Assembly: GCF_000142905.1 (NCBI RefSeq)
Contig: NW_013657623.1
Coordinates: 25,928-80,141, forward strand
Reading direction: 5' to 3'
DNA length: 54,214 nucleotides
DNA from: Thecamonas trahens ATCC 50062
Taxonomy: Eukaryota; Apusozoa; Apusomonadida; Apusomonadidae
Made by a program: the position numbers and the translations under genes. The notes under the pieces were generated by a model, which was not told the origin of the DNA, did not search any database, and was given only the letters and a program-made list of their open reading frames with translations. Within the stretch, counting starts at the first letter, position 1. Every line of letters starts with the position of its first letter. Below, piece by piece: positions 18,138 through 29,396 of this stretch.

Positions 18138-20479
18138 TCACGGCAGCGGGGTAACCGAGCGGCGGGCGCGGTCGTAGTGGGCATCGCGGTGACACAAGCG
18201 CGGCGACGACGTCGGACTCTGGTCCATGGGAACGACGAATTCCGAGTCGAGGTCTGCATCCGGGAGCGCAAGGTCCATGGAGGCAAGAGTGAGGTCACCA
18301 GAGCCTCGGTCGCCAGGCGAGTTGAGCGTCTCGTGCATGGCGGCCTCCATAGCCGAGGCGGCCATTGCAGCGGCCGAGGGCGGGGCGGAGGCATCCTGGG
18401 TGACTGACATGACCAGGGCGGTGCAGAGCTCGTAGAGGGCCCAGTAGTCGCGGCGGCGAGCAAAGAGGCCCGGGCGCTGGGTGGCGGCCTCGTGGGCAAG
18501 GATGGGCAGGCCGAGGAGCGGGCCGGTCTCCGGGACCGCGAGCTCCTCGAGAGCGTCCGAGAGCACGGCATGGGCGACGGCAAAGACGCCAGCAGCGCCG
18601 GTTCCGCACGAGTCGTGGATGAGGAGCGGACGGTAGCGGCGCTTATAGGCGACGTGGACATCGTGGGTAAACTCGATCAGCGAGCGGAGCGGGAGCGGAG
18701 CGGCGTGATGCGGCCATGCGGCGTATTGCAGGTGGACGACACGGCGCTTCTGGGCCTCGAGCATGTGGCGGACCCGGAGCTCAGTGCGGATGCCGTACGA
18801 GCCGAGGGCCTCGATCGACTTGGCCTCGACCTCGAAATGGCCGACAACAAGGACCTGGCCCACATCCATGGGCCAGTACGGGAAGCAGAGCTCGGAAGAG
18901 CCGGCAGCCTCCTCCAGCGACTCGGGCGTGAGCGCGCCGGGCGCCGGGCCGCGTAGCCGGGTGAGAGCCACCACGACCGAGGTGTGCTCGGCCCAGACCA
19001 TGCGCCAAAAGGCAAAGACACCGGCCTCGGTCGGACCCTGGGCCACAATGTAGTGGCGCTTGCACGCGCCGAGGCGGACGTGGGAGGCGTGGACAAACTG
19101 TGAGGTGCGGAGGCGGAGCCGCGAGCCGAGCGAGGTCGAGACCGACGTCCACGGCACGGCAGCAGGCGGCGGACCGGCAGCGGCGACGAGCGCCCCGTTC
19201 TTGCCGAGCTCGAGCGTCTGGCCGGCCATCGACGACGGCACCTTGCGCCAGCCTGCCGGAGCAACACGCGGCGTCGACGCCGCTGCCTCGGCAACAGCCG
19301 CAGAGAGGGCTTCGGAGAGCGGCGGAGAGCGGGGCGGCTCGTCGTCCTCATCTTCCTCATCCTCCTCGTCAGAGACCGAGCCTGCGAGCGGCGGGAGGAC
19401 GACGGCAGTGTCGAGACGGAGCGGCGGGGCGGGCGAGCGGAGCGGGAGCCTGGCGTGGTGGGGCGTACCCGAGGTACGCGAGATGGCAGCTGAGTGTCCC
19501 TCGTCCTCCTTCTCGTCGTCGTCATCCCAGAGCGCAAGCTGGACGGCAGCGAGCGAGGCCGAGATGGCGGCAGTGAGCTTGTCGTGCTCCGACTTGAGAG
19601 CGCGCGGGTGGGCGAGGAGCGAGTTGGTCCTCAGCGCTAGGCCGGCGGCCTGAGCATGAACCGAGCCACGACGAGCCCAGCGTGCGGTCGAGTACAGCTG
19701 CGCAAGCGGAGCGGTATCAAGCGGCGACGAGAGCGCCCGCCGTCGCGACGAGCGGTCTCTCTCTGCCACGCGCGCAGCGAGAGAGACAAAGTGCGAGTGC
19801 GTAGCCAGATCAGGACGAGTGCCAGGCAGTGAAGAGTGGCGCGCAGAAGTAAGCGAAGCGGCCGAGTCTGCAGGGCTAGCCGAGGGAGGACCGAGGTCAG
19901 CAGAAGGGGCCAAATGAGCATTGCCACCCAAGTGATGACTGTTGATAGTAGAAGAGGGTGAAGACGATGATTGGATTGCGGCCGAGTGTGCGGCGAGAGG
20001 CGGCGAAAAGGAAGCGAGTCATTTGCTGACGAGTGCGGGAGTTGCGGCTGGGACGGCGGGAGGTATTGCGGGAGGGGCTCATGCGGGGGATGCCCACCAG
20101 GCATAATAGACATAGCAGAGTCATTGAGCGACGGTGCGTAGCCATTGTCACCTTGGTTGTCGCTCTCCATACCCAATCCGTCAAAGCCATACACTCCTCC
20201 ATGCCCATCACTTTCAGTCGCACCACGCTCGGACCAACTTTGCAAGTTGTTGACATGAAGATAATGCTGACGACGAACGAGGTCCTCGTCGTCGATCACC
20301 ACCTCCTGGCCACCGCCGCCTGTTCCACGAGCCGCAGCGAGGGCCCAGCCACGAGGACGAGAAGGTGGAGAAGGTGGAGGTGATCCAACACTTCCGTGTG
20401 TTGCATACTCTCCAGAGTGGGCAAAGGAAAGGCTTGGCTCACCGGCGGGTGAGGAAGGCTCACTCCACGCCACGCCCAT
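18138..20479 (-). CDS. Inactive protein-tyrosine-phosphatase homologue (pseudophosphatase), probably two exons
   Basis: The PTP-like domain lies in the frame closing at 18138: QFVHASHVRLG, RHYIVAQGPTEAGVFAFWRM and VVHLQYAAWPHHAAP match the KNRY/substrate loop, QGP motif and WPD loop of classical PTPs. The active-site signature (18588-18617) reads HDSCGTGAAG: Asp replaces the nucleophilic Cys and Ala replaces the phosphate-binding Arg, and the WPD loop has His for Asp, so catalysis is not expected. A ~200-residue disordered, acidic N-terminal region precedes it. This frame has no ATG. The first exon is probably the open frame from ATG 20479 (MGVAWSEP...), joined to an acceptor at TATCAACAG (exon 2 from 19938, phase 2). 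The donor is unresolved (GTATGC or GTATGG are candidates). Confidence 0.72.
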
Positions 20480-21019
20480 GGTGGTGGTGTGTCAGTCGAA
20501 ATCGGCGGAGGAACTCTCTCTGTGTTTCTCCTCACTGCGGACGGTGAAGTGTTTGCATATGGTTGCATTAATCGTAGTCATCATGCCAATTGGGGGCTCC
20601 CGCGTGCGCCTTTGACCACCTTTTTTGATGGGCAAACGGAACCATTATTCCTCCTTTTAGATGTTGATGCGGCAGAGGAAGGGGGGGAGGGTGGGGGGTG
20701 GGGGGGGAGGGAGGTATCCAATTGGCGGGATAGAAGGGAGTGAAGGGGATAGAGGGGGGTGGACGGGGTGGATGGGTGGTGGTAGGGGTGGTGGTCGGTG
20801 TAGGACGGTGGAAGGGGAGGGTGGCTGGCGCGTGGGAGGATGTACCCCGGTGGTGTCGGCGGCGGAATGGGTGGTGTACGTTTGCGCGTGAGCGCGCGCT
20901 TGGCTTGCAAGGCAGTGCAAAGGGCGGGGGGGGGGGGGGGTCAGAAAAAAATTTACGCGAGAGGGTGTGCGGGTGGGGGAGGAGGGGGTGGCTGGGCTGG
21001 CTGGGCTGGCTGGTAACGG
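20480..21019. other. Divergent promoter region, G-rich
   Basis: 540 bp between two head-to-head genes. It holds several G runs on the plus strand (for example around 20681-20710 and a G14-like run near 20927-20940) and GGCTG repeats just before the PP2C start. No supported gene. Confidence 0.6.
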
Positions 21020-22444
21020 ATGCAGTTGGTGGCGGACGAACAGGCAGTGTCGGCAGCGGCAGACTTGACAATGCAGAGCGTTGGCAGGCGAGGTGGAGGC
21101 GGAGAACGAGGAGGGCGACGAGGTGTAGCAAGTGCGGCGAGTACGACGAGTACGGCAAGTGCAGGGGCAGTGCCTGGCGCTGGTCCGCGGCCGTCGGGTG
21201 CGCTCGAGTACCTCGAGCATCATGCGCTGCGGGCGGTGTTTGAGGCTATGACCATAGCGGTCATTGTCAATCGTCCCGACGATCCGCTCAGTTATCTCGC
21301 TGCCCATCTCCAGGCGCTGCCGTCGCCAATGAACCACGCTGAGCGGACACGCCTCGCTACCTCTCCGGAGTACTACATGGCCGCGCCCGAGCCTGCGTCT
21401 GAGCCGGTGTCAGCGCCTAGGCCGGGCCGCGAGCCGCCAGCTGCCCCGATGACCGAGGATGAGCCAGAGGCTGTGGTCGAGGCCGGTGGGGGTGAGACCA
21501 AGGCTCAAGCTGGAACGTTGGCCGATGATGCAGCTGAGGCGACAGTGCTGGCGGTGGATGTGTGGGCGGGAAAGCGTGCCGGTGGCGTTCGGTATATGGA
21601 GGACGACGCGCTGGCGCTAGCGTCTGTCTCGCCGCGATCGTATCCGTTTGACGGTCTGTTGGGGGTCTTTGACGGCCATTCGGGCGACAAGAAGGCCGGG
21701 CGGGCGGCGGCCGGGCTGGCCAAGGTGCTGGCCGCCGGCGAGTTTGTGCGGGCAGAACAGGCGGCGCTGCGGTCGCGCGATGTGGAACTCGATGTGGACA
21801 AGGTCTTTGTCAACATGTTCGACGCCATGCAGCGGATGATGGTGAAGCGGCTCAAGCGCAATGTTGAGTACGCTGGGACGACGGCAACAGTGGCAGTCAT
21901 CCGTGATGACGGCGATCTGCTGGCGGCTAACGTGGGCGACTCGTCGGGCCTGCTCTGCACCTACTGGCTTGACGCTGGTGAGGAGCAGCTGGCGGCGGTG
22001 GCGACACCGCTGACAACAGACCATGTGGCCACAGACGAGGTCGAGCGCGAGCGAGTGGTTGCTGCTGGTGGCTTTATCACCGACGATGCCAAGTTTGGCC
22101 GCAGGGTCAACGGCCTGCAGGTGACGCGGTCGTTGGGCGACGTCGGCTCGCCGGGCACGGTGGCCACGCCGTCGACAACACGGATTCCGCTCGGCAAGGG
22201 CAATGTACTCGGAGTGGACGTCCCGCCGAACGCCGTCTCGCTCGTCCAGTACGTGGTCCTGGCCTCGGACGGGGTCTGGGGTGGCATCTCGGTCCAGGCG
22301 CTCCTCGATGAGATCATTCAGCCCGAGATGCGCGCCGCGGCGGCCGGGGAGGCGATCCTGAATGCCGCCGAGGAGAGGGCAGATCCCAACGCGCTGGATA
22401 ACTTGTCGGTGGCAGTCTATTGCCGAGTGACCAAGCCTGTGTAA
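21020..22444 (+). CDS. PP2C-type (PPM) serine/threonine phosphatase
   Basis: 474 residues, Mg/Mn-dependent. All main PPM motifs are present in order: GGVRYMEDD (~190), GVFDGHSGD (~216), GTTATVAV (~293), LLAANVGDSS, LTTDHVATDEVERERV, NGLQVTRSLGD (~366), VVLASDGVWGGIS (~414) and DNLSVAVYC (~460). The metal-binding Asp residues (MED, DGH, SDG, DN) are kept. GHSG replaces the usual GHGG. The first ~165 residues are low-complexity. ATG 21020 is the first in frame, and ATG 21071 is an alternative. Divergent from the pseudophosphatase gene. Its stop TGTAAAG is 17 bp from the stop of the convergent myosin gene. Confidence 0.9.
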   Translation: MQLVADEQAVSAAADLTMQSVGRRGGGGERGGRRGVASAASTTSTASAGAVPGAGPRPSGALEYLEHHALRAVFEAMTIAVIVNRPDDPLSYLAAHLQALPSPMNHAERTRLATSPEYYMAAPEPASEPVSAPRPGREPPAAPMTEDEPEAVVEAGGGETKAQAGTLADDAAEATVLAVDVWAGKRAGGVRYMEDDALALASVSPRSYPFDGLLGVFDGHSGDKKAGRAAAGLAKVLAAGEFVRAEQAALRSRDVELDVDKVFVNMFDAMQRMMVKRLKRNVEYAGTTATVAVIRDDGDLLAANVGDSSGLLCTYWLDAGEEQLAAVATPLTTDHVATDEVERERVVAAGGFITDDAKFGRRVNGLQVTRSLGDVGSPGTVATPSTTRIPLGKGNVLGVDVPPNAVSLVQYVVLASDGVWGGISVQALLDEIIQPEMRAAAAGEAILNAAEERADPNALDNLSVAVYCRVTKPV

Positions 22445-22461
22445 AGTGAACCGAGTGTGGG

Positions 22462-25400
22462 TTACGGTGAGGGCGAGGCCGCTGGCGGGTCGAGATGGAC
22501 CATGCCACCAGCGACAAGCTCGCGGACTCGTTCGACGTCCTCGACACGAGCCTTGAGCACGCCAAGCTCGTCCTCGGCCAGGTCGATGTCCATGGCAGCA
22601 ACCTGTCCCGCGATAGCCTTTTCGCGATCCTGGAGCTCGCGTAGGCGGGCGAAAAGCTCTTCGTCGTCCTCTTCGTCGAGGTCTTCGCCGTCGGCGTCGA
22701 TCCAGATCCCGTTCATCGTGCACCACGCGTCAGTGGCCGCGTCGACAAATTCGGTGGACCACGGGATGGCGAGACCCAGCTGCGAGGGGCGAAGGAAGAG
22801 GCCAGTGGCGGGCGGGGCGTCAAAGTAGCGGACGCCGTCGAGCGAGCCGTCGTTCTTGCCGGTGCCAACGGCGTCAACCTCGATGCCGACCCAGGTGCCG
22901 GCGGCAAACTGGGTGGCGCCGACGTAGCGAACCACGCCCATAGTGTGGGTGTGGAGGCGCCAGACCCGATCACCTCGGCGGAAGGCATGTGGCGACTTGA
23001 TGATGTGCAGGAGGTCTGGGCGGACAAAGACGCCGTGGCCCGGGGCGCAGGCAAAGAACTGGATGCCCATGCAAAACCCGTTGGTCCCGACCTCGCCGTA
23101 GTGGCGCGGGCCGGCGATGCCAACAAACTCACCAGCACCCGGGAACGGGAGCGAGCCGACGTACTTGACAGCCGCGAGGGTGTCTTCAAACTTGACTGGA
23201 AGATCGGCGAGGGCCTTGGTGCGGGCAGCGAGGACCTTGGCGGCCTTGGCAGCACGGCGGTCGCGACGGGCTCGGGCTCGGGCCTCCTGCTCCTCCAGCA
23301 GCATGCGCTCGCGGCGAAGATGCATCTGGAACGCCTGCCGCTCGGCGCGGAGTTTGCGTGCTTCGGCAAGAGCCTTGCGCTTGAGCTGGGCCGACTCTGC
23401 AGCGCGACGGTGTCGCTCCTGCTCGCGGACAGCAAGCTTTTCCTCGATCTCGCGCTGTTGCGCGGCCATGGCGGCGCGGGCGGCGGCAATCTGCTCCTGA
23501 CGCTTGGCATCCTTAAGGGCTTGGATGGCAGCGAGGCGCTGCTCTTCGGCGAGGGCAATGGCGCGGGCACGCTGGGCGCGAGCCTGGTCGAGAGCGTGAG
23601 TGACGTTCTCAAGCGCCGACGACCATGCGGCAAGAGATGCGGCGGCGAGGGCGGCCTTGGCTTCGTCGTGGACGTCAGCGGAAAAGGTGTCAATCGCAGC
23701 GGTAGCAGCAGCGCGAGCAGGGCGAAGCGCGGCCTTGGCCTTCCGAAGCATGGTCTTTTCGGCGTCGTGAAGGGCCGAGGCGACAAAGTCGTCGAGGAGA
23801 GCAAGCTCCGAGGCTGTAGCTGAGGCGTAGCGGGCGGCGTCGGCGGCGAGTGGATCAAAGACCCGGGCGCGAAAGGCAGCCTCCTTGCGAGCGGCAGCAG
23901 CGGCCTCCTCGGCCGCGAGCTGGGCCTCGGCCTCATCGGGCGAGGCTCCGGCGGCGATGAGCGCGCGCTTGCGCTCGTTTCGGCGCGCAAGGGCGGCAGC
24001 GGCAGCGCGGAGATCAGGAAGGCGGGCAAGGGCTCGATACGTGTCAGCGAGGGCGCGGAGATGGGCAGCGGCGACCCGCTTGCGCTCGGCGAGAGCGCGC
24101 AGGGCCGCAGTGCGGACAGTATTGAGCGCCTGCCACAACTTGTCCTTGAGGAGAATCTTAGAGTGGCCGATGGCGTACATCTCAGATGGGTCCAACAGGC
24201 GGGTGCGCGGACGAGCCTGAGCTGGGTCGTCGGAGACGTCGTCTGCCTCGGGAGGCGGGAGCGGCGCAATGCGATCAAGGACATCGAGATCAAGGGCCGC
24301 AGCAATGAGATGATTGAGGAGAAGCGAGAGAGTCTCATCAATGGATGAGGGTGAGGGGCTGGCGGCAGCGGCCTTCAGCTGCGGCGGGCGTCGGTGAGAG
24401 CATCGGCAAAGTGTGCGATAAAGTCGGACTTGCGGCGCTCAACAGGAAAGCCGGCAAGGCGCATCTCGATGATGGCGTACATGCCGGCGGAGACAAGCTG
24501 GTCAAGGACCTTCCAATCTTCAAAGAACCCGCCCTTGCGCATGACGCAGTTGGGCTTGACGCAACGAACAAAAAGGGCCTGGGTCGAGGCGAGGGCAGAC
24601 GAGAGCGAGCGAAGCGAGGCAGAGAACTTGGAGGCGACGGTGCGGCGAGAGGCGCGGGCGCGGGAAGACTGTGCAGCGGCGTCGCTGTCCCGGGTGGAAG
24701 CATGAGCGGCGAGGCCAGCGACGAGCGGCGAGGTGGAGGTGGCGAGGAGATCAGAGCAGTCTTGGGAGAGGGCATCCATGTTCTTTTGGACTGCGCCGAT
24801 GGAGGTGTACCAGACAAGGCCGGCGTAGTGGTGGATGAAAAAGTCTGTCTCGTGCTTGTGGTGGCGCATGTCGGGCTTGAGATGCCAGCCGAAGAAGTCA
24901 GCCTTGTCGCGCTTCCAGTCTGCGGGTGCCAGCGGGCCTGTCTTACGCTTGCCATACTTGCGAACAATGTCTGCGAGCCACTTTGCGTCTGCGGCACGGG
25001 GATTTGCCTGCATGTCGCGGGAGACGGAGGCCATTTTGGTGACAGAGTCGAGGAGCGAGAGCAGCGAGGCCTTGGGGCCCATGATAAGGTCGATGCACCC
25101 GGCGTTGTCGCGATAGACAACCGAGTCGACGGTCACGCCCTCTACGGCGTACTTTGCGGCTTGAGCGGGGATGAGCGACTCGAAAAAGTAGTGCTGGAGA
25201 ACCTCGTTGGTGAGGTTGATGCAGAGCTGCTCAAACTTGTTGGCAGTCTCGACAGAGCCGTCGGGTAGCGATTCCTGAAACGACTCAAAGCCAAAGATGT
25301 CGAGGACACCGATCCATGTGGCAGCGCCGGCGCCGGCAAGCACGCCGTTGATGTGCTTCTCGACAAGGCCCTCGAAGAAGAGGCCGTAGACGGCCTTGGC

Positions 25401-26725
25401 CAGTGCATCGGTGGTGTCAGAGGCCTGGACTGGCGTCAGGTTCTTGGCGACGTTGTCGCCGATGCGGACAGTGGTGAGCGCAAGCTCGAGCGCGTCTGGG
25501 CCGCCAGGAATGCCGAGCAGTTCTGCAGCCTTGACGAGCGGGGCCGGATCGACGACAGTCACGCGGGCAGTGTCGTCCTCGGGGTTGGGGCAAAGGTGAT
25601 TTGGCCGAGGTGAAGGACGGCTGCGATGACACCGAGCATGGCGTCGACAAAGTTGTCGCCAAAGCCGAGGGTGGCGAGGTGGGCAAGGAAGCTCTCGTAG
25701 CGACCAGCATCGTCAAGGGGTTCGCCAGCCTTGTCAAAGCCGTAAGAGGCTGCATTAGCGCCATCGGGCCCGATGAGATAGCGGTAGTCCGTGACAGTGG
25801 TGAGGCCAAGGGCAGCAAGGCGGGGCGGCGGGAGGGCGGCAAAGATCATGTAGAAGATGTGGTAGTTGCGTTCGCCAGGCTCCTGGGCAACGATGCGCGA
25901 CTTTTCGAGGAGGTACTGCTCAATGGCGGCGCCAACAATGGCGCCCGAGGTGGAGAATTGGATCTGGACAAACTTGCCAAACCGCGACGAGTTGTCATTG
26001 CGCGAGGTCTTGGCATTGCCAAAAGCTTCCAACACCTCTGAAGTGGCGAGGATCTTATCGTTGATGGAGGGAGATGAAAGTGATGAAGAAGAGGCACTGG
26101 CAGTGGCGACGGCAGCGAGGTAGTGGAGGACATGCTTGGTCGACTCGGACTTGCCTGCGCCTGACTCGCCTGAGACGACGATGGACTGGTTGGTGGCCGA
26201 GTCGAGCATGCGGGCGTAGGCCTCTGCACCGACAGCAAAGATGTGTGGGCTGAGCGGCGGGTCATGGGCGAGGCGCGAGCCCTTGTACATCTCGACATGC
26301 TGCGGCGAAATGAGGCCCTTGTCCTCGAGCGGGTTGATCACCACGAGCACGTCGCCGACATAAGTGTAGTACTCCATAGGCGAGGCCTTGTATCGCAGGC
26401 GGAGGTTGTGCATGAGCTCACCAACAGCAAGATCAGCCAAGTCGACCATGTTCTCCCGACCTTGAACATTCGATTCATCCATATGTTGCACATACGCCGC
26501 ATCGCCTGGGCGAATGACGACCTTTTGCGGAAGCACGGGCATCGCCGGCGCGCATGTCGGGCAAAGGTCACCCCATTGCGGAGCAAGTGTGAGCGAGCTC
26601 TCGTCAGAAGCAAGGACAATACCAGCTACTTTGGGTGGTGAAGGCGTAGGTGTAGGTGTGGGCGAGGGGTATGGGTAGTTGCACAGCCAGACTGCCGTCT
26701 TGGGAGGGTAGTCAGGGAAGGCCAT
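22462..26725 (-). CDS. Myosin heavy chain with two C-terminal CAP-Gly domains (two frame breaks)
   Basis: Actin-based motor of about 1,420 residues from ATG 26725 (MAFPDYPPK). The motor shows P-loop GESGAGKSESTKHV (26140-26175), switch I NDNSSRFGKF (~25980-26005), switch II DIFGFESF (~25278-25302), then FVRCVKPN and a converter with IEMRLAGFP. The frame must be restored at about 25586-25592 (GGGGTTGGGGC) and 24378-24390, one missing base at each. Conserved residues run straight through both. After the converter comes a ~250-residue Ala/Arg/Glu-rich helical neck or coiled coil (23200-24150), with no clear IQ motif. Two CAP-Gly domains follow: a degenerate one at 22998-23170 (GEVGTNGFCMGIQFF) and a canonical one at 22768-22976 (GKNDGSLDGVRYF). 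A short acidic coiled coil ends the protein. CAP-Gly domains bind EB1 or tubulin C-terminal EExY tails, so the protein may link actin and microtubules. Confidence 0.88.
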
Positions 26726-28302
26726 GGACGGCGGGGCCCGAGGCAGAGGTTGGCGCCAAGTGGTGGCTAGTGAACGCGCAAAGGACGAACAACTTGAAAC
26801 ACGGAGGGAGTGGGGAGGAGGGGGGGGGCGGATGATCATGATCATGATTGGGGCGGGGGTGGGTGGGTGATCGGGAGGTTAGGGGAAGGGGGAAGGGGTA
26901 CGGTTGGGGCAAAGGGGTGGGAGGGGAGCCCTGGTCTCGGCTCTGGCGGTGGCTTGATCGGCGGGGGGGCGGGGGGGGGGNNNNNNNNNNNNNNNNNNNN
27001 NNNNNNNNNNNNNNNNNNNNNNNNNNNNNNNNNNNNNNNNNNNNNNNNNNNNNNNNNNNNNNNNNNNNNNNNNNNNNNNNNNNNNNNNNNNNNNNNNNNN
27101 NNNNNNNNNNNNNNNNNNNNNNNNNNNNNNNNNNNNNNNNNNNNNNNNNNNNNNNNNNNNNNNNNNNNNNNNNNNNNNNNNNNNNNNNNNNNNNNNNNNN
27201 NNNNNNNNNNNNNNNNNNNNNNNNNNNNNNNNNNNNNNNNNNNNNNNNNNNNNNNNNNNNNNNNNNNNNNNNNNNNNNNNNNNNNNNNNNNNNNNNNNNN
27301 NNNNNNNNNNNNNNNNNNNNNNNNNNNNNNNNNNNNNNNNNNNNNNNNNNNNNNNNNNNNNNNNNNNNNNNNNNNNNNNNNNNNNNNNNNNNNNNNNNNN
27401 NNNNNNNNNNNNNNNNNNNNNNNNNNNNNNNNNNNNNNNNNNNNNNNNNNNNNNNNNNNNNNNNNNNNNNNNNNNNNNNNNNNNNNNNNNNNNNNNNNNN
27501 NNNNNNNNNNNNNNNNNNNNNNNNNNNNNNNNNNNNNNNNNNNNNNNNNNNNNNNNNNNNNNNNNNNNNNNNNNNNNNNNNNNNNNNNNNNNNNNNNNNN
27601 NNNNNNNNNNNNNNNNNNNNNNNNNNNNNNNNNNNNNNNNNNNNNNNNNNNNNNNNNNNNNNNNNNNNNNNNNNNNNNNNNNNNNNNNNNNNNNNNNNNN
27701 NNNNNNNNNNNNNNNNNNNNNNNNNNNNNNNNNNNNNNNNNNNNNNNNNNNNNNNNNNNNNNNNNNNNNNNNNNNNNNNNNNNNNNNNNNNNNNNNNGAG
27801 AGAGCGAGAGAGTGGAAGAGCGGGAGAGCGGGAGGGGGGGGGGGGGGGAGATGAGATGATGATCAAGTCGTTGTGATGGGCAAGTATGCGACATGGATGA
27901 TCAAGGCCATGATGAGGGTGATGAGAGTGAGTGCGAATGAATCAAGACTGATCAGAGACATAATCAGGTATGAGAAAGAGAACAAACGTGCTCAGAGTCT
28001 CTGATGATGGCTCATTCTTCCCATCCGAGGCAGTTTGAGTCGCGTGGTGAGAGGCGAGGGATTGTTGGTTGAGCGTTAACGATAAATGCAACGTTGGCAG
28101 CTGATAATGGCGGAAGTTGTGTCGATTGTTCGGTGATGACCGACAGACCGCCAGCCAGCCTGCCAGTCAGCCTGCCAGCCAACCAGCCAGCCAGCTGCAC
28201 ATACTGCACTCTGACCACATAGTTATTGGTGTGTGTGTTGGTGTGTGTGTGTGTGAGTGTGTGTACTTGGTGCCGTTGTGTGTATAGAAGAGCCTGCCGA
28301 AC
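26726..28302. other. Intergenic region holding the assembly gap
   Basis: Upstream of the myosin is a G-rich stretch with G runs at 26818-26828 and up to the gap edge at 26980. After the gap come GAGA repeats, a G run near 27832-27848, CAGCC repeats around 28145-28195 and a GT repeat around 28227-28262. No supported gene. Open frames crossing the N run are meaningless. Confidence 0.6.
26981..27797. other. Assembly gap (817 N)
   Basis: Run of N, entered from a poly-G tract and left through a GAGA repeat. Confidence 1.
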
Positions 28303-29396
28303 ATGCTTGTGAGGGACAAGCGCAGTGCAAGAGCCTCGCTGCATCGTCAGCTGGAAGCCGTGTTTGGAGCCGAGACCAGCAGCCAGGGCAAGGACAAGGG
28401 CAAGGGCAAGAGCAAGAGCAAGAGCAGGTCTCGTCGTCAAGGTGAAAGGACAAGCCGCTCGACAGCGTCATCGACTTCGGGATCGACTTCGGGTTCGGGT
28501 TCGGGTTCGGGCTCGGGATCGGGTTCGAGCTCGTCGGGTCTGGAGTGGTCGGAAGAGCGATGGGGGACAGGCATGCCGCCTGGAGTGCTGATGTTGTCCA
28601 ATGCTGGGATTGGAAATGAGGGCGCGAAAGAGGTGGCAAGAGAGGTGAAGAGTGATGGAAAGAGGGAGGTGCCGCGAGTGACAGACGTGCATCTCTCGCA
28701 CAACTACATCGGTGACAAGGGCGCGGCGTATCTGGCCTACGCCGGAGCGCATCTCACCTCGCTCTTCCTCGGCGCCAACGAGATCGACGACACGGGTATC
28801 CGGGCGATCGGCGCCATGCTGCGGCGGCGTGGGTGCGCGCTTCGGGTTCTCTCGCTGTGGGGAAATAGCTTTGGTCCGCGCGGTGCGCTCTCGCTCGCCC
28901 GCGGCATCAAGCGGTCCAAAACGCTCAGGCAGCTCGATGTCGGTAACAACTCGGCAATGGGCGAGGAGGGCATGCGAGCGCTGGCCAAGGCGCTCCGCGG
29001 CAACTCGACGCTCGAATCGCTCAACCTCTCGCGCAACGGCATGGACGACGCCGGGCGCATACACTCGTCAAGGGTCTTGCCGGCAACCGTGGCCTGGTCG
29101 AACTCGATCTCTCGCGCAACGCCATCGGCAACGCCGGGGCGCGGCAGCTCGCCAAGCTAGTTGCCGCACATGGCTCGGTCCTCGCCAGCCTCAACCTCCG
29201 GCACAACACCATCAGCAACCGCGGGGCGCGGCATCTACTCCAGGCCTATACCGCACATGCTGCCGACATCAACATCAACGGCAACGCCTCTGTCTCACGC
29301 AAGTACATCCGTCGTCTCCGGGTAGCCGGCCTTTCTGCCACCGGCACCCTCGGCGGCGAGCTGATCCGGGCCGAGGAGAGTGACAATCGCGATTGA
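28303..29396 (+). CDS. Leucine-rich-repeat (ribonuclease-inhibitor type) protein, one frame break
   Basis: About 364 residues from ATG 28303 once the frame is kept. The N-terminus is Lys/Ser/Gly-rich and low-complexity (residues ~20-80). About seven RI-type repeats of ~28 residues follow (VTDVHLSHNYIGDKGAAYLA, LRVLSLWGNSFGPRGALSLA, LESLNLSRNGMDDAG). At 29051-29056 (CCGGGCGC) one base appears missing. Beyond it LVKGLAGNRGLVELDLSRNA and LASLNLRHNTISNRGARHL continue the repeat pattern to TGA 29394-29396. Without the correction the frame runs into unrelated residues and stops at 29160. It is probably a protein-binding scaffold. No NACHT or other effector domain is present. Confidence 0.75.

Noticed and set aside
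20568-21337. Minus-strand frames of ~100-226 codons opposite the PP2C leader
   Set aside because: They are Pro/Ser/His/Thr runs produced by G-rich simple sequence, with no domain and no intron evidence.
24378-25592. The myosin frame breaks as very short introns
   Set aside because: No GT...AG pair fits between the conserved residues on either side. Restoring one base at each place gives uninterrupted myosin sequence.
26712-27894. Several ~350-codon open frames across the gap
   Set aside because: They are made almost entirely of N. Nothing can be inferred.
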